Source of the DNA: an uncultured Bacteroidales bacterium
Lineage (GTDB): Bacteria > Bacteroidota > Bacteroidia > Bacteroidales > UBA932
Length of the DNA stretch: 64,000 nucleotides
Assembly: GCA_946410455.1 (NCBI GenBank)
Contig: CAMKAJ010000007.1
Coordinates: 1 to 64,000 of the forward strand
Direction: 5' to 3'
Shown here piece by piece: positions 25,575-35,448 of this stretch. The first letter of the stretch is position 1. Each line of letters starts with the position of its first letter. The position numbers and the translations under genes were made by a program. The notes beneath the pieces were generated by a model that worked only from the letters and a program-made list of their open reading frames with translations, was not told where the DNA came from and did not search any database.

Positions 25575-26975
25575 ATGAGGCATATTCTCCAAGACAGAGT
25601 CCTGAATAGGGAAATCCTGAGGCTGTCTGTTCCCAGTATTTTGGCTAACCTTACGGTGCCGCTGGTGGGAATGGTGGATACAGCGCTTGCTGGCCATCTT
25701 GTTGATGCAGATGGCGGAGGGTCGGCGGCCTTTATCGGCGGTATTTCGGTGGGAGCTATGCTCCTCAACCTCCTGTACTGGAACTTTTTCTTTTTGCGCA
25801 CCGGCACCGGTGGGCTGACGGCCCAGGCTTACGGCCGCAGCGACTGGCGCGAGTGTGCCGGCATCTTTGTGAGGGGGCTGGGTCTGGCGCTCTTTGTATC
25901 TGTGCTTATCTTGCTGTTGCAGAGCCCTTTTGCCCGCTTGGGAATGCTCATTGTGGGCGATGCCACGCCCCGTGTGTGCGAGCTTGCGCTGAGGTATTTC
26001 TATATCCGTATCTGGGCGGTGCCGGCAACCGTGGGGCTGATGGTGTTCCGGGGCTGGTTTGTGGGTATGCAGGATTCGGTGAGCTCTATGTGGACAGACC
26101 TTATAGTGAATATAGTCAACATAGCTGCGTCTGTGCTGCTCACTTTCGGAATTGCCGGCTGGAGCGGATTAGGATTCGACGGCATTGCCGCCGGCACACT
26201 TGTGGCCCAGTATTCCGGCTTGCTCTACGTGGTGCTGAAGTGCTTTTTCAAGTACAATAAGGTGTTGGGTTCCATTAGCAGGAGCGACGTTGCAGAGCTG
26301 CTGAGGCCGGCGGCTATGCGGCCGTTCCTCAGAATGAACGGCAATCTTATGGGGCGCTCGCTGTGCTTTACAGCCATTTATATGGGCTACACCATTATTG
26401 CCGCATCTTTTGGCGACGTGCTGCTGGCCTGTTCGTCTATTATGATGCAGCTGCTGATGATCTTTTCTTACTTTACCGATGGTTTTGCGTATGCCGGCGA
26501 GGCTCTTGCCGGCCGCTTTATCGGGGCGCGCGACGAGCAGATGCTGCGGCGTACGGTGCGCTATGTGTTCGTTTGGAGCATGTCTATTGCGCTGCTGTTC
26601 GTGGGCTTCTATGCCCTCGTGGGCGGGCCGCTGATCCGGATGTTTACCTCCGATGGCTCAGTTGTTGAGGCGTGCAGCCGCTTCTTGCCTTGGCTGCTGG
26701 TGATGCCGCCGCTGGGGTGCGCTGCCTTCACCTGGGACGGCATTTACCTTGGAGCCACCGCCTCCCGCAGCCTGTTTGCCTCAATGTGCTGTGCCATGAT
26801 TGGCTTTTTTGGTCTGTGGTTCGGCTTCGTGCTGCTGAGCGGCAGCCGCCTGCTGGAAGGTGATATTCTGCTTCACGTTCTTCTGGCTGCATATTTCATG
26901 CATCTCGCCGCCCGCACGATTTACTTAAGCATGCGATATCGCAAGGCAATTGCAGTTAGTCCAGCTCAAAGGTAA
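25575..26975 (+). CDS. MATE-family efflux transporter
   Basis: 466 aa inner-membrane antiporter with about 12 hydrophobic segments in two related halves. Typical MATE blocks are ILRLSVPSILANLTVPLVGMVDTALAGHL at the start and YAGEALAGRFIGARDEQ in the second half. DinF-subgroup members export drugs or metabolites using Na+ or H+ gradients. Convergent with, and overlapping by 20 nt, the lipoprotein gene at 26956. Confidence 0.92.
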   Translation: MRHILQDRVLNREILRLSVPSILANLTVPLVGMVDTALAGHLVDADGGGSAAFIGGISVGAMLLNLLYWNFFFLRTGTGGLTAQAYGRSDWRECAGIFVRGLGLALFVSVLILLLQSPFARLGMLIVGDATPRVCELALRYFYIRIWAVPATVGLMVFRGWFVGMQDSVSSMWTDLIVNIVNIAASVLLTFGIAGWSGLGFDGIAAGTLVAQYSGLLYVVLKCFFKYNKVLGSISRSDVAELLRPAAMRPFLRMNGNLMGRSLCFTAIYMGYTIIAASFGDVLLACSSIMMQLLMIFSYFTDGFAYAGEALAGRFIGARDEQMLRRTVRYVFVWSMSIALLFVGFYALVGGPLIRMFTSDGSVVEACSRFLPWLLVMPPLGCAAFTWDGIYLGATASRSLFASMCCAMIGFFGLWFGFVLLSGSRLLEGDILLHVLLAAYFMHLAARTIYLSMRYRKAIAVSPAQR

Positions 26976-28107
26976 CGATAACGTCGCCGAAGCGGCCGCT
27001 CACTACATCTTCTTGCTCGAAATATCTCGCAGACAACCGTCCGCGCCAGACAATATCGTCTTTCTGACGGTAAGGAATGTCAAGGTCGATGCCGTAAGAT
27101 TTAGACTGCACCTTCACTATGGCCTGGCACTTCCAGCTGGTGCTGGAGCCTCCGTCGTCTTCTGTGATAAGGAAGGCCAGATTCTCCATCTGAGAGGTAA
27201 AATCAGAAACCAAAAGGGCGTCGAAGGGGAGTTCTTTGCCCACATCTTTGCGTCGCACAACTATCGTGAAGTCGGTCACTGTGGGGTAAAACAGCTTAAG
27301 CTCAGCTTCTGTGCTGGCAGTGAAGCCGTCTGCACTTCCGCAGCGAATCATAAATTCACTTGCCCCGCCAAACCAACTATCGTAATTGCGTAGCATGCGG
27401 AAACTCTTCATTGAGAGCTTGCGCTGACGGCCCTGGGGCTGAGGGTCGCTGCTGTTGGCCGGAGTTGCTGCAGGGCCGGAAGAGAATAGCTCCAGAGGAG
27501 TAAAACCGGCGTCCGTATTGCTGTTGAGGACCCACACCGGACGCTTGCGGGCGAGTTTTTCGCTGACAAAGATAGAATCAATCGCTATGCTGCCGTCCTC
27601 CTGCGGGATGAGTTCGAACCCGTAGTTGGATTCTGCCCCGTATCCCGGATCGAAGGTGATTACTGGGTAGGTCTTCCCGTCCCAGTTCTCGGAATAGGGC
27701 CAGTAGAGCTGGTAGTCGCTTTCTGACAGCTGGGCCATCATTTCTTCTGCAGATGCTTTTGTCTGGGGGTTTTCTTGATAATACTTGCGAATGAGGTTGC
27801 GCAGGGGGTTGGAGTAGCCTTTTGTGGTCTTGGTTGTAGGATTGCCTACACCAGCTCCCGGAGAGCTGATTAGCCGGTAAAGGGTGTATTCTTCGTCGTA
27901 CCCCTGATCGCAGGAGGCACCTACTGCATCGTGGACTTCCTGTAGGTGGGAGGCCTCCAGCGGCAGCGACGAGAACATTTTTGCCAGGTTCTTGAGATTT
28001 ACGTCGGCGATGATTTCCTCATCGTCGGCTGTAGGCTTTTGGATGTCAATGTTTTGGGTACAGGCTGCAAGCAGCAGGGTGGCGAAGATAATTATGAAGC
28101 GTTTCAT
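26956..28107 (-). CDS. Hypothetical lipoprotein
   Basis: 383 aa with signal peptide and lipobox LLAAC (Cys16). The mature protein has a helical N-terminal part, a low-complexity linker rich in Thr/Lys around 95-120 (TTKTTKGYSNPLRNLIRKYY), a Pro/Ser/Gln-rich linker near 215-230, and a strand-rich C-terminal half ending GRFGDVIVTFELD. I do not recognise a named family. The gene lies 101 nt after prmC on the same strand and may have its own promoter (TTCCTTTG about 19 nt upstream is near consensus). Confidence 0.7.
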   Translation of the reverse strand: MKRFIIIFATLLLAACTQNIDIQKPTADDEEIIADVNLKNLAKMFSSLPLEASHLQEVHDAVGASCDQGYDEEYTLYRLISSPGAGVGNPTTKTTKGYSNPLRNLIRKYYQENPQTKASAEEMMAQLSESDYQLYWPYSENWDGKTYPVITFDPGYGAESNYGFELIPQEDGSIAIDSIFVSEKLARKRPVWVLNSNTDAGFTPLELFSSGPAATPANSSDPQPQGRQRKLSMKSFRMLRNYDSWFGGASEFMIRCGSADGFTASTEAELKLFYPTVTDFTIVVRRKDVGKELPFDALLVSDFTSQMENLAFLITEDDGGSSTSWKCQAIVKVQSKSYGIDLDIPYRQKDDIVWRGRLSARYFEQEDVVSGRFGDVIVTFELD

Positions 28108-28208
28108 GGCAACAGTTTTTTATGGTTTCTGTTGCAAAGGAACTCAGGATTATCCGTTTAAAGAAGGATTGCAACGCTTAAGTTGTGCAATCGGCCGCTC
28201 GCCTGCGT

Positions 28209-29075
28209 CTATAGCGGTTTTAGGAAGCTTACAAAGCGCGTTTTACCAAAAAAATCGAGCTGTTTTTGTACGTTCGTTAGTCCTGAGCCGCAGAAAACGG
28301 CAGCGGTCTCGTCTCCCAGATCCTCGTTAATCTCTACTATTCCCCATCCTCCGGGCTTGAGGAACTTTTGTGCCCACCCTGCGATGGCGCGGTAGAACAG
28401 CAACGGATCTGCGTCCGGCACAAACAGGGCAAGGCCGGGTTCGTGTTCCAGAACATTGCGGTGCATTGCCGCCTTCTCGCTTTCTTTTATGTACGGAGGA
28501 TTGGCAGTGAGAACATCAAACGGAGCGCCCGCAAAGCTGTCCGGAAGCCTCAGTACGTCTGCCTGCACAAATTCCAGCACAAGGACGCTCTGCTGCGTAT
28601 CGTCGGGATTCTGGGCGCGGGCAACGGCAAGGGCGGCCTGCGAGATATCTACCCCGGTAACTTTGGCTCCCGGGAGCGCCAGCGCAATAGACCATGCAAT
28701 GCACCCGCTGCCAGTACACAGGTCCAGTACGGTAGGCTCGCCGTCGCGGCTGCGGGAAATCACGCTCTCTACCAGCTGCTCCGTCTCAGGACGGGGAATC
28801 AGCACATCTGGAGTAACCCTGAAGCGGTGGCCGCAAAACTCCTGAACCCCTGTAATGTATTGCAGCGGCTCTCCGGCGAGCAGGCGGTCGCGTGCCGCCA
28901 GCAGCCCGGGCAGAAGCTCAGAGGAAATCTCGAACTGAGGTTCGACAATATGTGTATAGCTTTCTGTTCCAATTAGTTCCGAGCACAGACGCAGAACGAG
29001 GCTCCGGGCCTCCTGCGGAGGATACAGAGCCTCGAGAGCGGTGCAGCTCTCCCGTATAAACTGCGGGAGCAGCAC
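28209..29075 (-). CDS. prmC: Release factor glutamine methyltransferase
   Basis: 288 aa SAM-dependent enzyme that methylates the GGQ glutamine of peptide-chain release factors. Visible are the N-terminal helical domain, the FYG-type GHRFRVTPDVLIPRPETEQLVE block, SAM motif VLDLCTGSGCIAWSIAL and the catalytic NPPYI. The GTG at 29075 shares its G with the ddl stop (TAGTG) and gives MLLPQFIRESC, a better length than a longer upstream reading. Last gene of a PBP1A-ddl-prmC run. Confidence 0.93.
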   Translation of the reverse strand: MLLPQFIRESCTALEALYPPQEARSLVLRLCSELIGTESYTHIVEPQFEISSELLPGLLAARDRLLAGEPLQYITGVQEFCGHRFRVTPDVLIPRPETEQLVESVISRSRDGEPTVLDLCTGSGCIAWSIALALPGAKVTGVDISQAALAVARAQNPDDTQQSVLVLEFVQADVLRLPDSFAGAPFDVLTANPPYIKESEKAAMHRNVLEHEPGLALFVPDADPLLFYRAIAGWAQKFLKPGGWGIVEINEDLGDETAAVFCGSGLTNVQKQLDFFGKTRFVSFLKPL

Positions 29076-30091
29076 TACGAATTCTCTATAATGGTGGAAA
29101 GGAACTCGGTAATGGTCTGGCCGGACTCCCTCACCATCTTGGGCACGAGGGAAGCGCTGGTCATACCAGGTATAGTATTGACTTCCAGGAAGTACAGACC
29201 ATCCTCGGCAAGAATGTAGTCCATCCTCACCACTCCCTTGCATCCAAGATACGAGTAGAGGGCGCAGGTGGTGTGTTGGAGTTCCTGCGTCTCGGCTTCC
29301 GAGATGGGGGCGGGACAAATCTCGGCGCTGTTGCCGTTGTACTTGGCGTCGTAGTCGAAGTATTCGTTGTCCGTTACAATCTCAATAGGGGGCAGGGCGC
29401 GTACGGAGGAACCGTCCCAATATGCGGCACAAGTGAGCTCGCGGCCGCTGATTCCCTGCTCTACCAACACCATAGGATCCTCTGTAAAGGCGTATTGAAT
29501 GGCCTCCGGAAGGCCCTCGGCTGTGCTTACTCTCGTAACTCCGAAGCTCGAACCGCCCTGGGTGGGCTTCACAAACACGGGCATTTTGAGGCGGGCGGCA
29601 ACCTTTCCGCAGAAAGCCGGAATATCGTCGCCGCGCTTTACGTAAGCGTCGGGAGCAGTCTTGACTATGCCGCTGTCGCGCACGAAAGACTTGCACGCAT
29701 ACTTGTCGAAGGCAATCACGCTTGCAAAGGAGCCGCAGGAGCTGAACGGAATGCCTATCATCTCCAGGTAGCCCTGCAGTTGCCCGTTCTCGCCGGGAGC
29801 GCCGTGCTGGACTACGTAGGCAAAGTCGAATTTGACCTTCTCTCCGAGCACGTTTACGGAGAAGTCGTTTTTGTCTATCATGGGCCTGGAACCCTCGGGG
29901 AAGGTGACGCGCATTGCATTACGCTTGCGCAGCGCCACCAGCCGCCATTCTCCGAAGCGGGCGAAAATCTCGTAGATGTCGTAAATGCTGTCGTCAATGG
30001 CAGAAGCCACGAATTCTCCGCTCCTGCACGACACTTCCCACTCGGAAGAGTCGCTGCCATAGATTACGGCCACCGATTTGTACTTGCTCAT
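29075..30091 (-). CDS. ddl: D-alanine--D-alanine ligase
   Basis: 338 aa ATP-grasp enzyme that makes the D-Ala-D-Ala dipeptide of peptidoglycan. The ATG at 30091 gives MSKYKSVAVIYGSDSSEWEV; the ORF extends upstream into PBP1A but that is not needed. Typical blocks are VVQHGAPGENGQLQGYLEMIGIPF, PVFVKPTQGGSSFGV, EQGISGRELTCA and the C-terminal EVNTIPGMTSASLVP. Its start overlaps the PBP1A stop by a few nt, so cell-wall genes are grouped here. Confidence 0.96.
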   Translation of the reverse strand: MSKYKSVAVIYGSDSSEWEVSCRSGEFVASAIDDSIYDIYEIFARFGEWRLVALRKRNAMRVTFPEGSRPMIDKNDFSVNVLGEKVKFDFAYVVQHGAPGENGQLQGYLEMIGIPFSSCGSFASVIAFDKYACKSFVRDSGIVKTAPDAYVKRGDDIPAFCGKVAARLKMPVFVKPTQGGSSFGVTRVSTAEGLPEAIQYAFTEDPMVLVEQGISGRELTCAAYWDGSSVRALPPIEIVTDNEYFDYDAKYNGNSAEICPAPISEAETQELQHTTCALYSYLGCKGVVRMDYILAEDGLYFLEVNTIPGMTSASLVPKMVRESGQTITEFLSTIIENS

Positions 30092-30092
30092 A

Positions 30093-32444
30093 TCAGTTGA
30101 AATAATAATCTGTTTCCTGGCTGTTCGCCGTTTCGCTGGCGTCGTTCGCATCCTCATCTCCACCCAGGAAGGTGCCTGAGTTGTTGCAGTCCATCTCTAT
30201 GCTCACGCCTGCCGGCGGAATGAAGGTGTCGCTCTCGCTGATAAGGCCTGCCGCAATGCACTTCTTCATCCAGATTCCCCATATAGGCAGGGCCATGCGG
30301 GAGCCGTCCAGTGAGTTGAAGTGTATCTGCCTGTCCTCGCCTCCTATCCACGCACCTGCGGTAATCTTGGGCGTATAACCTATGAACCAGCCGTCAGAGC
30401 AGTCGTTCGTGGTGCCCGTCTTGCCGGCGATTTCGCCCTTGAGGTTGTAGGCGTAGCGCAGGCGGCTTCCGGTACCCCCGTTCACCACTCCTTGCATGAG
30501 GTTGGCCATGAGGTATGCCGACGAGGCGCTTATGGCCTCCCGCTTGGAGTTGGTGTGCTCGGTAATGAGGTTGCCCTGGTTGTCTTCTATGCGGGTTACG
30601 TATATAGGAGCGGCGTACACTCCCTTGGAGGGAAAGGTATTGTATGCCGAGACCATTTCGTAGAGGGCAATGTCGGCCGGGCCTACGCACAGGGCGTAAA
30701 CCTCATCTACGTGGCTGTGGATGCCCATACGGTGCATCATCTGGGCCATGGCGTGGGGGCCGAACTGCTTCATGAGGAAGGCGGAAATGTTGTTGGAGCT
30801 ATTGGCCAGGCCCCATTTGAGCGTGACCGTGGTGCCCAGCACTTCGTCTTTGTCTGTGCTTCGCGGCGTCCATTCCGAGCCGTCCCAGTTGATAAAGGTC
30901 TGCGGCGTGCAGATTACCCGGTCGCAGGGAGTCATGCCTTCTTGCATGGCCAGGGTATAGAGGAAGGGCTTGATGGTGGAGCCCACCTGGCGCTTGGCCT
31001 GCGAAACGTTGTCGTATTTGAAGTAGCGGTAGTTGGGGCCGCCAACGAAGGCCTTGACTGCCCCGCTTCCGGCCTCCACGGCCACGAAGCCGCAGCGGAG
31101 GAAGGACTTGTAGTAGCGGATGGAGTCGTTGGGGGTCATTGTGGTGTCTGCGTAACCCTTTTTGTTCCAGGCAAATACGCGCATCTTCTGGGGTTGGTCG
31201 AACTGGGCCATGATCTCTTTGTCGCTCAGTCCGGCGCGCTTTGCCATGCGCCAGCGGTCGCTCCAGCGGCGTGCCTGCTGCATGAGCTTGTTTACCGTAG
31301 CCTGGTCTATGTCGTTAGAGAAAGGCTTGTTGCGCTTGCCCCGCAATTCCCTGTTGAACGCTCTCTGCAGGTAGCCGCCAAGGTGCTCCACCACGGCTTC
31401 TTCTGCAAAGACCTGCATCTTGTAATTTATGGTGGTGTAGATGCGCAGGCCGTCCTTATCCAGATTGTACGGCTCTCCGTCGGGCTTTTTGTTCTTGGCG
31501 AGCCAGCCGTAGATATCGTCCGTGGCCCAGCGCAGCGAGTCTGCCGAGAAGTCCTCCGCATACTGATAGTCTGCCCTGCGCGGGCGCTTGGCGTTCATGT
31601 CGCGGCGCAGCATGTCGCGGAAGTAGGGTGCGTGTCCGGAATTATGGTCCTGTATGTGATAATCGAGCACTATGGGCAGCTCGCGCAGGGAGTCGCGATC
31701 GGCCTTGCTCAGGTACCCTGCCTTCTGCATCTGTCCGATTACAAAGTTGCGGCGCTTCAGGGAGTTGTCTGGATTGATGGCAGGGTTGTAGCGGGTGGGC
31801 TTGTTGACCATGCCAATGAGCAGCGCGCTCTCTTCTACGTTAAGATCGGCGGGACTCTTGGCAAAGAAAGTCTCCGATGCCGCCTTGATGCCATAGGCTC
31901 CGCTCCCAAAGAATATGGAGTTGAGGTACATGGCCATTATTTCCTGCTTGGTGTAGTCTCTTTCCAGTCGCACGGCGGTAATCCACTCCTTGAGCTTTGT
32001 GAAGACGAGCGTGAGTTTGCCGGCCTTCTCGTTGCGGGGATACAGGGTTTTTGCGAGCTGCTGGGTGATAGTACTGCCGCCTCCCTGGCTGGAGTCACGC
32101 AGCATCAAGGTCTTGAACGCTACTCGCGCCAGGCCGACCATGTCTATGCCGGAGTGCTTGTAGAAGCGTACGTCTTCCGTGGCCACCGCCGCGTTGACAA
32201 GGTGTTCTGAAAGCTCGTTATAGGAAATATAGGTACGGTTCTCTATATGGAATGTAGTGAGTACTTCGCCGTCTTCTGCAATTACCTGGGTGGCCAGCTT
32301 GCTGTCCGGGTGCTCCAGCTCCTCAAATGAGGGGAGCTTGGCAAAGAGCCCCACGCCGACCACCAGCACCAGCACGATTGCGAAGGGCGCGGTGAGCAGC
32401 AGCCAGAACCATTTGGTAATTGTATGTTTGGTCTTTTCTGTCAT
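30093..32444 (-). CDS. Penicillin-binding protein 1A, bifunctional (GT51 + transpeptidase)
   Basis: 783 aa inner-membrane peptidoglycan synthase. One N-terminal membrane segment (FWLLLTAPFAIVLVLVVGVG) is followed by the GT51 domain with EDVRFYKHSGIDMVGLARV and GGSTITQQLAKTLY, then a transpeptidase domain with the serine motif GSTIKPF, SSNN (in LANSSNNISAF) and KTGTTNDCSDGW. It ends in an acidic Asn/Glu-rich tail. Class A PBP comparable to E. coli PBP1a. Divergent from topA, with a 120-nt shared promoter region. Confidence 0.95.
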   Translation of the reverse strand: MTEKTKHTITKWFWLLLTAPFAIVLVLVVGVGLFAKLPSFEELEHPDSKLATQVIAEDGEVLTTFHIENRTYISYNELSEHLVNAAVATEDVRFYKHSGIDMVGLARVAFKTLMLRDSSQGGGSTITQQLAKTLYPRNEKAGKLTLVFTKLKEWITAVRLERDYTKQEIMAMYLNSIFFGSGAYGIKAASETFFAKSPADLNVEESALLIGMVNKPTRYNPAINPDNSLKRRNFVIGQMQKAGYLSKADRDSLRELPIVLDYHIQDHNSGHAPYFRDMLRRDMNAKRPRRADYQYAEDFSADSLRWATDDIYGWLAKNKKPDGEPYNLDKDGLRIYTTINYKMQVFAEEAVVEHLGGYLQRAFNRELRGKRNKPFSNDIDQATVNKLMQQARRWSDRWRMAKRAGLSDKEIMAQFDQPQKMRVFAWNKKGYADTTMTPNDSIRYYKSFLRCGFVAVEAGSGAVKAFVGGPNYRYFKYDNVSQAKRQVGSTIKPFLYTLAMQEGMTPCDRVICTPQTFINWDGSEWTPRSTDKDEVLGTTVTLKWGLANSSNNISAFLMKQFGPHAMAQMMHRMGIHSHVDEVYALCVGPADIALYEMVSAYNTFPSKGVYAAPIYVTRIEDNQGNLITEHTNSKREAISASSAYLMANLMQGVVNGGTGSRLRYAYNLKGEIAGKTGTTNDCSDGWFIGYTPKITAGAWIGGEDRQIHFNSLDGSRMALPIWGIWMKKCIAAGLISESDTFIPPAGVSIEMDCNNSGTFLGGDEDANDASETANSQETDYYFN

Positions 32445-32461
32445 TTTGTAACTTTAGAACA

Positions 32462-32469
32462 CAAAAGTA
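32462..32469 (-). promoter_or_regulatory. -7 box for PBP1A operon
   Basis: TACTTTTG on the minus strand, 17 nt before the PBP1A ATG. Confidence 0.5.
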
Positions 32470-32538
32470 CGAACAAATTTGGAAAAAGTTCTCTGTTTTG
32501 TTTAGAAGTTATTTTGCAATCAATTCAAAACAACTTTA

Positions 32539-32546
32539 TAACTTTG
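32539..32546 (+). promoter_or_regulatory. -7 box for topA
   Basis: TAACTTTG, 18 nt before the topA ATG, with TTTTG about 22-28 nt upstream as a possible -33 element. Confidence 0.55.
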
Positions 32547-32564
32547 TAGCCGATTTGTGAAAAT

Positions 32565-34880
32565 ATGGAACCGAATTTAGTGATAGTAGAGTCGCCGGCA
32601 AAGGCGAAAACAATTCAGAAATACCTCGGAGACGGGTTCTTGGTAAAGTCCAGCTTCGGGCACATACGCGACCTGCAAGACAAGAGCTTGAGCATCGATA
32701 TTAAAGACAACTTCAAGCCCCAGTATGTGGTGCCGTCGGAGAAGAAGCGTGTGGTAAACGAGCTCAAAAAGCTCTCGGACGGGGCTTCTGTTGTGTGGCT
32801 GGCTTCCGATGAAGACCGTGAGGGAGAAGCTATTTCCTGGCATTTGTCTGAGACTTTGGGGCTTGATCCGCAGAAGACCCGCCGAATCGTGTTCCATGAA
32901 ATTACCAAAGACGCAATTCTCAATGCTGTAAAGAACCCTCGCGAGATCGACATGGACCTGGTAAACGCCCAGCAGGCTCGCCGTGTACTCGACCGCCTCG
33001 TGGGTTTCGAGCTCTCGCCGGTGCTGTGGCGCAAAATCCAGAAGGGCCTGTCTGCCGGACGCGTACAGTCTGTGGTGTTGCGTCTGGTGGTAGACCGCGA
33101 GCGGGAGATTTCTACCTTCCGTCCCCAGGCATACTATCGCGTAGAGGCGTCTTTCAAGATAGATGGAGTAAAGGTTAAGGGCTTGCTGGACAAGCGCTTC
33201 GACAATTATACCGATGCCCGCGCATTCCTGGAATCAAGTATAGGTGCCAGCTATTCTGTGGCATCTGCAGAGAGCAAGGAAGGCCAGCGCATGCCTCCTC
33301 CTCCCTTCACAACATCTACTCTTCAGCAGGAGGCAGCTCGCAAGCTGCATCTGCCGGTGAGCGTTACAATGCGCATCGCCCAATCTCTCTACGAGAGGGG
33401 TCTTATCACCTACATGCGTACCGACTCCACAAATCTGTCGTCGCTCGCTGTGAATACCGCCAAGGGCTTCATCTGCGACAACTTCGGCCCGGAGTATTCA
33501 CGCCCCCGCCAGTACAAGACCAGGGCAAAGGGCGCCCAGGAGGCACATGAGGCTATCCGCCCGACTTTCATTGCAAACACCGACGTGGAGGGTTCTGCCC
33601 AGGACAAGAAGCTCTACCAGCTCATCTGGAAGCGCACCGTGGCCTCCCAGATGGCGGAGGCACGCCTGCTAAACATCACCGTGCACGTGGGTATAGACAA
33701 GCGCCCCGAGCAGTATGTGCTGCAGTCGGTCCAGGTTCTCTTCGACGGTTTCCTGAAGCTTTATCGCGAAGGGACCGACGACGAAGAAGATGCCGGGAGC
33801 GACGAGGTGGAGCTGCCGAATGTGGTTGTAGGTCAACCGCTTGTGGCGGAGCGCATAGATGCCGAGTGTAAGTACACCCAGCCTCCTTTCCGCTATTCCG
33901 AGCAGACACTAATCAAGAAGATGGAGGAGCTTGGTATCGGACGTCCTTCAACTTATGCGCCTACTATCAGCACGCTTACCAAAGCGCGCGGGTATATTGT
34001 GAAGGGTGATAAGGACGGCCGCAAGGTGCAGGTTACCAACCTTCAACTCAAGGGCGGAGTTGTGAGTGAGAGTTTGCGCACCGAGTCTATCGGGGCAGAG
34101 AAGGGAAAGCTGCTGCCGACCGACGTTGGTATCTTGGTAACAGACTATCTTACAGGCAGTTTCCCTGATATCATGGACTACGATTTTACGGCCAATGTAG
34201 AGAAGGATTTCGATCAGATTGCATCTGGTAAGAAGCAGTGGGACAAGGTGATAAGCAGGTTCTACGGGCCCTTCCATGTGAAGGTTGATGCGGCGGTGAG
34301 CGACCATCAGTTCAGCCATCTGGAGCGGGAGATTGGAATCGACCCTTCAGATGGTCAGATGATTACCGCCCGCCTGGGGCAGTTTGGGCCGTATGTGCAG
34401 AAGGGCGAGGGCGAGGGCCGTGTGTTCGTGAGCCTCGGTAAGGGGCAGATTATCGAGAATCTGACTCTAGAGGAGGCTGTGAAGCTGTTCTGCCTGCCGC
34501 GTACCGTCGGAGAATATGACGGCAAGAGCGTTGTTGCCACAAAGGGGCGCTTCGGGCCGTATCTTAAGTGGGGTGAGCAGAATGTGTCGCTGCCTCGCGG
34601 CAAGGATCCGCTTACCGTAACCCTGGAAGATTGTATTGCGCTGATCCAGGCCGACAAGGTAAAGAAAGAGACGGTTGCGACGCCTCTTAAGGAGTGGCCG
34701 GCGAGCGGTATAAGCGTGATTAACGGGCGCTATGGCCCGTACATCAAGTGCCAGGACAAGAATTATCGTATTCCCAAGAATTTGAGTGCCGATGCTCTTA
34801 CGGAGGAGATGTGCAAGGAGATTATTGCCGGGTCGGAGCCTACTTCTCATAAGGTGAGGCGTTTTACTAAAATGAAGTAG
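32565..34880 (+). CDS. topA: DNA topoisomerase I (type IA)
   Basis: 771 aa. Relaxes negative supercoils. Toprim start LVIVESPAKAKTIQKYL, acidic SDEDREGEAISWHL, and catalytic Tyr283 in TYMRTDSTNLS. The C terminus has no zinc-finger cysteines; instead three glycine-rich repeats (GQFGPYV, GRFGPYLKWG, GRYGPYIKC) form the C-terminal topoisomerase repeats usual in this phylum. Followed 2 nt later by the Lrp-type regulator. Confidence 0.97.
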   Translation: MEPNLVIVESPAKAKTIQKYLGDGFLVKSSFGHIRDLQDKSLSIDIKDNFKPQYVVPSEKKRVVNELKKLSDGASVVWLASDEDREGEAISWHLSETLGLDPQKTRRIVFHEITKDAILNAVKNPREIDMDLVNAQQARRVLDRLVGFELSPVLWRKIQKGLSAGRVQSVVLRLVVDREREISTFRPQAYYRVEASFKIDGVKVKGLLDKRFDNYTDARAFLESSIGASYSVASAESKEGQRMPPPPFTTSTLQQEAARKLHLPVSVTMRIAQSLYERGLITYMRTDSTNLSSLAVNTAKGFICDNFGPEYSRPRQYKTRAKGAQEAHEAIRPTFIANTDVEGSAQDKKLYQLIWKRTVASQMAEARLLNITVHVGIDKRPEQYVLQSVQVLFDGFLKLYREGTDDEEDAGSDEVELPNVVVGQPLVAERIDAECKYTQPPFRYSEQTLIKKMEELGIGRPSTYAPTISTLTKARGYIVKGDKDGRKVQVTNLQLKGGVVSESLRTESIGAEKGKLLPTDVGILVTDYLTGSFPDIMDYDFTANVEKDFDQIASGKKQWDKVISRFYGPFHVKVDAAVSDHQFSHLEREIGIDPSDGQMITARLGQFGPYVQKGEGEGRVFVSLGKGQIIENLTLEEAVKLFCLPRTVGEYDGKSVVATKGRFGPYLKWGEQNVSLPRGKDPLTVTLEDCIALIQADKVKKETVATPLKEWPASGISVINGRYGPYIKCQDKNYRIPKNLSADALTEEMCKEIIAGSEPTSHKVRRFTKMK

Positions 34881-34882
34881 TT

Positions 34883-35374
34883 ATGGCTAATTATCATCTC
34901 GACGAGACCGACCGTAAGATTCTTTATTTTTTGGTCAATAATGCCCGTATGCCTTATCTGGAGATTGCGCGGGAGTGCGGAATATCCGGTGCGGCTGTGC
35001 ACCAGAGGGTGAAGAAGCTGGAGGAGAATGGGGTGATTACTGGTTCGCAGATGCTTGTGAGGCCGGGAACTTTGGGCCTGAATGTTTGTGCGTTCATTAG
35101 CATTTCTTTGTCTGAAGACAATAAGTATCATGAGGTGACGGATGCTTTGAAGCATATTCCGGAGATTGTGGAGTGCCACTTCGTGACTGGGCGCGCAGCT
35201 CTTCTGCTTAAGGTGTATTGTATTGATAACGACCACCTTATGGAGACAATTATCAATACAATACAACGCATTCCTTACGTTCAGTCTACAGATACTATGC
35301 TTTCTCTGGACCAGGCTTTCGAGCGTCAGGTCTGGGTAAAGGACTTCAAGTCCACCACTTTCCGCAACTTCTAG
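34883..35374 (+). CDS. Lrp/AsnC-family transcriptional regulator
   Basis: 163 aa. N-terminal winged helix (LDETDRKILYFLVNNARMPY, ISGAAVHQRVKKLEENGVI) and C-terminal RAM ligand domain (CAFISISL...VECHFVTGRAALLLKVYC). The effector is probably an amino acid; targets unknown. Begins 2 nt after topA and is likely co-transcribed. Followed by a hairpin at 35421-35448. Confidence 0.92.
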   Translation: MANYHLDETDRKILYFLVNNARMPYLEIARECGISGAAVHQRVKKLEENGVITGSQMLVRPGTLGLNVCAFISISLSEDNKYHEVTDALKHIPEIVECHFVTGRAALLLKVYCIDNDHLMETIINTIQRIPYVQSTDTMLSLDQAFERQVWVKDFKSTTFRNF

Positions 35375-35420
35375 AGTGCGCTGCGTTTGGGGAGGAGCAG
35401 TACAAGGTTGGAGAGGATTT

Positions 35421-35448
35421 GGGATCACTGAAGGGTCCCGGTGATCCC
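35421..35448. repeat. Hairpin after the Lrp-type gene
   Basis: GGGATCAC and GTGATCCC form an 8-bp stem 47 nt after the stop; no T-run follows, so termination is only possible. The rest of 35449-35814 is GC-rich with short palindromes (such as GATTCTTCGAGAATC) and no gene that I can support. Confidence 0.45.

Noticed and set aside
30321..32210. A 629-codon plus-strand open frame opposite the PBP1A gene
   Set aside because: It is an antisense shadow of a clearly conserved gene; its translation has no family pattern, and PBP1A motifs are unambiguous on the other strand.
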